Under the pieces are notes generated by a model. That model searched no databases, was not told where the DNA came from, and saw nothing but the letters and a program-made list of their open reading frames with translations. A stretch of DNA of 64,000 nt. Origin: Cymbidium sinense (Eukaryota; Streptophyta; Magnoliopsida; Asparagales; Orchidaceae). The stretch is taken from assembly GCA_021442155.1 (NCBI GenBank), contig CM038229.1, positions 74,048,443 to 74,112,442 of the forward strand, in the 5' to 3' direction. Of the stretch, positions 57,395-64,000 are shown in pieces. How positions within the stretch are numbered: the first letter of the stretch is position 1; every line of letters begins with the position of its first letter. The translations under genes were made by a program, and so were the position numbers.

Positions 57395-60300
57395 TCATTT
57401 TTAGATGAAAGTAAGATCATTTCTAAAACTAGTAATTAGGACACTTGATCCTAGATTAGGAACCTCATAATTAGGCACCTAAGACATTATACCTAGTGAC
57501 CTAGTGCATTGTTGACCTCACTTTGGAGTGAGTTCTCAATATTTTCATCTTAGACTTAGGAGTCTTCTAGACACTAATACTTCTCTAATCATAAGACACT
57601 TCTAATAATTAGATAAGTACATAACCTAAGCCTACAGACTTAGAAGGGTTAACCATAGGATTAGGTTATGCCTTAAGGACTAGGATAATCATCCTACGCT
57701 ACGACCCAAATCCAATCGATGTTCACCTTCTCAATTCCAATTCCAAATTTAGTTGAAATTCAAATTCCAAGCTAAATGATTGAAGCTCATGATCAAATCC
57801 AAATTCAAAACCAACCTAAGCCTTATGATTTTATCTTATGGACTTAGCCTTAGCCAAATTCAAACCAATCCAAACTCAATTGATTTTCTCAAATATTAGT
57901 TTAACCCATCAATCAATCTATCAAACTTACAATCAAACTCAATTCCAAATCAAATTTTCCAAAATCAAATCAAATCAAAACCCTTCTTGAGCCATATGAA
58001 TCAACCTTCATGAGCTTAGTCAAATTTGCCTTAAAAACAATCCAAAATTAATTGATTTTCTCATAACAAATTTATAACTTCACTTATCTTTGCAAATATA
58101 AATCAAATCTACATCCAAATGATCAAAACTAATTCAAACTAAATCAAATTAAATCATAACCCTTCCTTAGCCATGTGAATCAACCTTCATGAGCTTAGCA
58201 AATATCCAATTCAAATCACTTCAAAATTTATTTATTTTCTCATGAATCAATCATATCTTCGATCATCTTCACAAATATAAATAAAATCCACATTTAAATC
58301 ATCAAAACTTAATCGAACTAAATCAAAATCCATACCTAAGCACATGACCCAACTCCATGGACTTAGCTAAATTCCTTCATTCCAAAACCCAAATTCAATT
58401 GATTTTCTCATAAATCAATTATACCTTCAATCATATTCACAAATATAATTGAAATCTACAATCATCAAGCCAAACCAAAATCAACCCAAGTCAAACCCAA
58501 CCTAGCCTATTTGACTTGAGATTTTCAAGTGAACCAAAACTCATTTGAACCTAAATCATTGTACAATTTATATATTAATTTCAAATCCATATATAAACTC
58601 AACTAAATCAAACTAAACCCAAATTCAAGCTAAATAAGTCCAATTGGTTCACTTGACCCAAAGTGGCTAATTTGACCTATTTGAATCAAAATCCAATTCA
58701 ATCCAAATTAAAGTGAATTAAGACATTCCAAACTTCATGACAAGATTATTGATTATCCTAGGTGGATCAATTATTATAAATTGGGTCAAACCAAGTCAAC
58801 ATAGCCCTTTGACCAACCCATATTCTTAACCCATATGAACCTAAACTATCCAAATTAAAACCTAAGCCAAATCCCTTGAAACCAATGATTCATACCAACC
58901 CAAAATCAATACTTGAACATGACTTGACCTTCAATTGAGCCAAACCAAACCCAACTTGACCCAAATTAACCTAAATGGACAAAATAAGTTAAATTAAAAT
59001 ATAAATCAAATTGATTACAGCCAATGGCACAAGTTCATTCCAAATATATTGTCGAACTAGACCTAAATGACCTATTGAACCCAACTTGACCTAAAAGGTC
59101 AAACCAAATTAAAACCCAATCAAATCCAAATTAAACTCAACCAAATTCCACAACATATTTCAAATGATAAACCAAAACCAAACTATGTCACCCAAGCTAA
59201 TTTAATCAATTGGTTCAAATTGGTTAACTTGACCCATTTCACCCAAATGAACTCAAATGAACCAAAACCAAATCTAAATAAAATTGAATCAAACCAATGA
59301 CACCAATACATACAAAATGATCATATGAACTTGAACCAATCCTAGGTTTGACCCAATTTAACCAATTGATCAACCTAACCTGATTTGATCTAATTTGACC
59401 TAAATGAGTCAAATTGAGCCAAATCAAACCAAATGAACTCCAAATGATATGAAATTTGACCCAACCTACTTTTGACTCATTTCAAATCTGCCCAAATCAA
59501 ATCCAATACTAAATGACCATTCTACACTTGGGCTAGGGGTATCACATGAGGCAAATCACCCATGTAAGTGGTCATTTCCATTTTTTGACCACTTGGCACT
59601 CTCCCATTAGTCCACCTAGGCTGCTAGGACATTGCCCAACTTGACTCAAATGTAGTTGGGTCGAACATGACTCTTAGGGAGGTGAAATTACGTCACCTCC
59701 CCCAATTGGAGCACTTTTAACACCAAGGACACCCACTACCCTCCTTGGCAGCCACCTCTACACCTTGACCCAACTAAACTGAGCCAACTCATCCATTTTA
59801 TGACCATTCGAGGTGGCGGGATGATCAAACCAAATCATATCATGTCATTAAAGGGATGGGGTATACACCCCCTCATTTCTACTCAAACCCACACCAATTC
59901 ACTCCTTAGAGACCTAACTACCCAAGACGAGCCGTCAAAGACATTTTCCAAGCTCCCAAGCTCATCCCACAATCCCCATTCTCAGTTTTTCTTAATATCG
60001 AAATAGGCACCATCCCATTATTTCTCATTTGCTCAAGGCTCAACTAAAGTGCAATTAACTTTGCACACACCATCCTTGGAGGTAGTCGAGTAAGAATGAA
60101 TTGGCTCTCGAGCCCTCTGACCACTGAACATGCAATTTTGATAAACATCAGCCTCCCAAGATTCAGTTTATGGCCTTCTAAGTAAACCACCTAAAATTGG
60201 AGCTCGTACTGATCAAGAGAGCTTTATCTCCACTAGACAAAGCTTCTTTAATGGAATTGGGTACCTATTTTGAGCTCCAATGAGGTATGCCATTGAAATT

Positions 60301-62100
60301 GGCCTTAGAGTAAAAATGTGTTTGAGCTTTTTGAAGAAAACTTACATCTCGCATGACTATTGGATCTCTTTGGATCCTTCGTACAAAGGTGTGGGATCCA
60401 TTTGGAGTCGATCCAAGCTTGGGTGAGCTCGAATCACGCGAGCAATGGCAGATGGACTCCATTCCCCCTCGCTTGTGTGATGATATATTACACACCATCC
60501 ATTTGGCATGATCAGAATGGACGATCGTAATTAGATTCATTAAAATTATCCAATTTAATCCTTTAACGTCATTGAATTATTCATGGCTGTCTGATCTTAG
60601 ATCAGATGGTGCATAAGAAAGCTAATCCACTACCGCCATGCAAGCGCAAACTAGAATTATATTTAAGTAACAAATCTTGTAGCACCATGTGGAAAACATA
60701 CCACATCAGCGTGTCACGTGGCACCGATGGAGTTAATTAGGCTTAATTAATATGTTTTAATGGATAAAACTTCTAAAAATCATAACTAATTATAAAAAAA
60801 TTTTAATTATGCAAATGAATACTCATTTTAAAGGTATTTCGTAGAAGAATTTATTAAAAATGTTCTTAATTAAATTATAATAGTAATTAGGACTTAAAGT
60901 TTAATTATAAAATTAGTTAACCTAATTACCCTATAATTACTTAAACAATTAATCCCAAACTTTGTTGGTTAATCTAATGGGATGATTCAATGGGATGACA
61001 TCTCTCATAATTTTCTTAGATTTACTACTTATTTAATTAGAAAATTGACTAATTAAGCTTTAATTACTCGCTTAATTAATCATTAATTAATCACATGAAT
61101 AATAAAAAGTCAATTAATTAAGTGGTTAGTCATTATTCAACAGTGAATGAACCCATGGGATAAGGTGAGGACCTCCTTCCAAATCTATTTTTTAAGTTCA
61201 TTTCATTAATCAAATAATTTAAGGCTTAATTAGTTAATTAAACTACATAATTAGTTAAATTGAAATTATAGTCATATCAAAACTTAGTTAATTAAATCTT
61301 GGTTAGATCTTTTGTATTGAAACCTAAATGTGTTTAATGAAATTATGATTAGTCCACATATGTGGGTAAACCATAAGAGTAATTAATTAAGTTCATTAGC
61401 TTATTTAACTATTAATTAGAGTCAATTGCATTAGACCCTTTAATTTCTTAGATCATTGTTAATTTTATTTTCAAATCATGTGCATATCATTTTGGCTCAT
61501 AATTGTTTGGGCGATTATGTTAAGGCAATGTAGGAAAGGGTTAATTAATGGATTTACCATGCATTATAACCTAATTAACTCATGAAATCAAGTTACTCAC
61601 ATTTCATTAAACCAAATGAATTAACAAACATGGGAGTGGGTTAGACTAGCAAACCTCTTCTCAATTCCTTAAATTAAATCAAAACATGAAATTAAAATGA
61701 CATTAAAGAATCTTTGGTTTGCTTTCAAATGGTTTATTTGATATGATTATCCTTAAAAATTAATTTGATTGAATGAGATCATGTGTTTATGTTTACTTAT
61801 TCCTTCCAATCATGTTAAAGGTTGTGTAGTTTGGAAATCATGCATTCATCTTTTCAAAATTAAATAGAATTAAATAGTTTTTCTTTATGTAAGCTTGCAT
61901 GTGTTGGATTAATTTATAATATGTGTAGCTATTATCACTTATAAATTATAATTACTTTCCAATGTTTATAAATCAATTACACTAATCAAAGTGATAGTAG
62001 TTATGAACATATATAGATTTGCATGTGCTTATAGTTTAAACATTTGAAGTAACATTTTCTTTTCCTTAATTCATATGTAGTTTTTTATATGTATTTGAAT
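57395..62100 (-). repeat. G-poor LTR-like block, second copy
   Basis: 57405-57510 matches 1980-2090. A strongly G-poor, A/C-rich segment (57700-59500) is followed by a mixed segment (59520-60740; gatcagatggtgc, cacatcagcgtgtcacgtgg) and an AT-rich segment (60740-62000), the same order as at 2.1-6.0 kb. The orientation matches the left gypsy element, whose gag reads to the left of the shared segment; no gag is visible left of 57395, so this may be a solo or truncated LTR. No gene; the frames at 59800-60006 and 60265-60540 have no motif. Confidence 0.45.
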
Positions 62101-62109
62101 ATTAATAAG

Positions 62110-62850
62110 TATATAGTCTAGACATCCTGGGAACACAAGGCTTTAGTTAGCCTCAAGGAGGGTCATTTGATTACCTCACTTCTCTAGTTAACAGTGATAC
62201 GTACTTATTTGATTTCATTTACATGTGTTCCTACATTAGAATTTAGATAAAACTTTAATCCACATGCATAAATGTTTCAATAAAATAAAAATACAATCTT
62301 TGCATGGCTTTCTTTCCTTCATTCATGTACACATCCATATGTATTTGAGAAAATCAAGTGTTTAGTCTGAACATCCTGGGAGTACGATACTTTAGGTAGC
62401 CCCAAGGAGGTCATTTGATTACCTCACTTTCTAAGTTAACAATGACATGTACTTGCTTATGTCTCTTATACTTGTGTGTGCATTTAATTATGGAATTAGA
62501 ACCCTTCTCTTTTATCAAGGATACATGCATTCTATGATTATCTAAATTATTAGCATGTGTTACATATAAATTAATGCTCTCTTTCCTATTGTTCATGCAT
62601 ATAAATTTACATATGTTTGAATGCAAATGGGTATATAGTTTGGACAACCCACGAATATGAGGCTTTAGTTAGCCCCAAGGAGGTCATTTGATTACCTCAC
62701 TTTCCTAATTAAAAATGGCATATACCTATTCAATTTCATCCTTATGCACCTTTGTATAAGAATTTAAATAGAGCTTTAAACTAATATGATTAAATAATTC
62801 AATCACATGAAATAATATAAACTTCAAATACATATCTACATTCATCGTAT
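62110..62850 (+). repeat. Tandem array, three units of 250-275 bp
   Basis: Unit starts at about 62114, 62362 and 62636. Each has (a/g)ta(t)ttagt..gaca.cc..., then a core aaggaggtcatttgattacc, preceded by ctttag(t/g)tagcc. The core forms two small hairpins (GGCT/AGCC and GAGGT/ACCTC). Outside the core the units diverge. Confidence 0.8.
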
Positions 62851-63257
62851 AAGTGTGCTAAAACATATTGTATGTATAGATACACTTATAATTAAATTAT
62901 ATGCATGCTACGTGTGATGGAAAGGAATGATTTAGCAAGACATTGATTCTCAGTTGTATATCATTTTGGGAATGCAAATTGAGCTTATCAGGGTCAAGTT
63001 AAAATTGACTCGAGTTGGTGCTGCATTTTATGGTATATATTTTAAAGTCAACAATCAATTATATTGCATCAACAAAGTAGATCATGTTTTTTTCCATAAG
63101 CTTAAATATGCAAGCCTCCTTTGTTTTAAAATTGCTTTACTAAAGCAAGGTATGTTGTTGGATAACCTAGTGAGAAAGATGTGGTTAGGGATTAATGTCC
63201 ACAAGTCTAAGGTATCATCTAGGTTGATGATAGGCTTGAATAATTTGAGAAAATGTT
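62851..63257. other. Unannotated stretch
   Basis: A 101-codon + frame (62954-63259) is open but has no motif I recognise and runs into repeat sequence; not called as a gene. Confidence 0.3.
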
Positions 63258-64000
63258 GAAACCCAACTTGCTCGAAAAGGTCAAACCAAATTAAAACCCA
63301 ATCAAATCCAAATTAAACTCAACCAAATTTCACAACATATTTCAAATGATAAAAACCAAACTATGCCATGACCCAAGTCAATTTTGTCAATTGGGTCAAA
63401 TTAGTCAACTTTACCTATTTCACCCAAATGAACTCAAATGAACCAAAATCAAATCTAAACCAAATTGAATCAAACCAATGACACCATTACATACAAAATG
63501 ATCATATGAATATGACCCAACCTTGGATTGACTCAATTTGACCAATTGATCAACCTAACTTGATTTGACCTAATTTGACCTAAAGAGTCAAATTGAGTCA
63601 AATCAAATGAATCTAAATGATATGAAATTTGACCCAACCTACTTTTGACTCATTTCAAGTCTGCAAATTAAATCCAATACCAAATGACCATTCTACTTGC
63701 TAGGGGTATCACATGAGGCAAATCACCCATGTAAGTGGTCATTTTCATTCTTTGACCACTTGGCATTCTCCCATTAGTCCTAAGGCTAGGACACCCCAAG
63801 CTCAAAAGTAGTTGGGTTGATGACTCATGGGGAGGTGAAATTATCTCACCTCCCCATTGGAGCACTTGTAACACCAAGGACACCCACTCCTTGGAAGCCA
63901 CCTCTACACCCGTCATTTCTACAAACCTACACCAATTCACTCCTTAACTTTACCCAAGACGAGCCGTCAAGTTATTTCCCAAGCTCCCAAGCTCATCCCA
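63258..64000 (-). repeat. Second partial copy of the G-poor LTR-like block
   Basis: Matches 59076-59990 at high identity over its whole length (aaaggtcaaaccaaattaaa, acccaatcaaatccaaatta, ctaggggtatcacatgagg, caagacgagccgtcaa) and runs off the right edge. It is shorter because of one deletion of about 85 bases and many of 2-7 bases. Together with 59 kb it suggests either two LTRs or a large duplication. Confidence 0.8.

Noticed and set aside
60265..60540. 91-codon minus ORF
   Set aside because: Inside the G-poor LTR-like family, not conserved in the other copies, no motif.
62954..63259. 101-codon + ORF
   Set aside because: No motif or homology recognised, and its end overlaps the repeat starting at 63258.
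63668..63940. 90-codon minus ORF at the right edge
   Set aside because: Falls in the repeat copy; indels relative to the 59-kb copy would destroy the frame there.

Overview
This window is AT-rich nuclear DNA from a flowering plant. That call rests on plant-type Ty3/gypsy lineages (Athila-like, chromovirus-like, Tat/Ogre-like), a plant RTE-type LINE with a (TTG)n tail, a PIF/Harbinger element carrying the plant Myb/SANT-like partner gene, and one host gene with GT-AG introns. The species cannot be fixed from the sequence; only one host gene is present and the rest is mostly transposon debris.

Host gene. On the + strand, three coding exons of a multi-EF-hand calcium-binding protein lie at 17878-18039, 18112-18208 and 41290-41436, followed by a 3' UTR intron at 41448-41526. 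The last coding intron is about 23 kb and is filled with transposable elements. The 5' exons are not recognisable in the window and presumably lie to the left of it.

Layout. 1-6.0 kb: minus-strand Ty3/gypsy gag and protease remnant plus its long G-poor LTR or leader. 6.2-10.2 kb: three diverged direct repeats. 10.2-11.6 kb: truncated RTE LINE with duplicated tail and a second tandem duplication. 14.5-17.6 kb: full-length RTE LINE with 17-bp target duplications. 17.9-41.5 kb: the EF-hand gene; its giant intron holds LINE fragments, a hAT transposase scrap, a 6.85-kb PIF/Harbinger element nested in a LINE, another LINE fragment, a dispersed repeat pair, and a decayed chromovirus with both LTRs (about 33.8-40.7 kb). 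42-51 kb: + strand Athila-like element (LTR, PBS, gag, protease split by a hAT MITE, RT, RNase H, integrase, then an accessory ORF). 51.2-52.9 kb: G-poor LTR-like block in the reverse orientation. 53.2-55.6 kb: microsatellite, tandem duplication, minus-strand copia gag remnant. 56.1-56.8 kb: internally deleted RTE LINE. 57.1-64 kb: long TA microsatellite and another copy of the G-poor LTR-like family with a three-unit tandem array and a second partial copy at the right edge.

Most element genes are broken by stops and frameshifts, so calls rest on strings of conserved protein motifs read in several frames. Insertion events that can be resolved to the base (three LINE target duplications of 17 bp, a TTA duplication for Harbinger, an 8-bp duplication for the hAT MITE) are the firmest results. 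No tRNA, rRNA or CRISPR array was seen.
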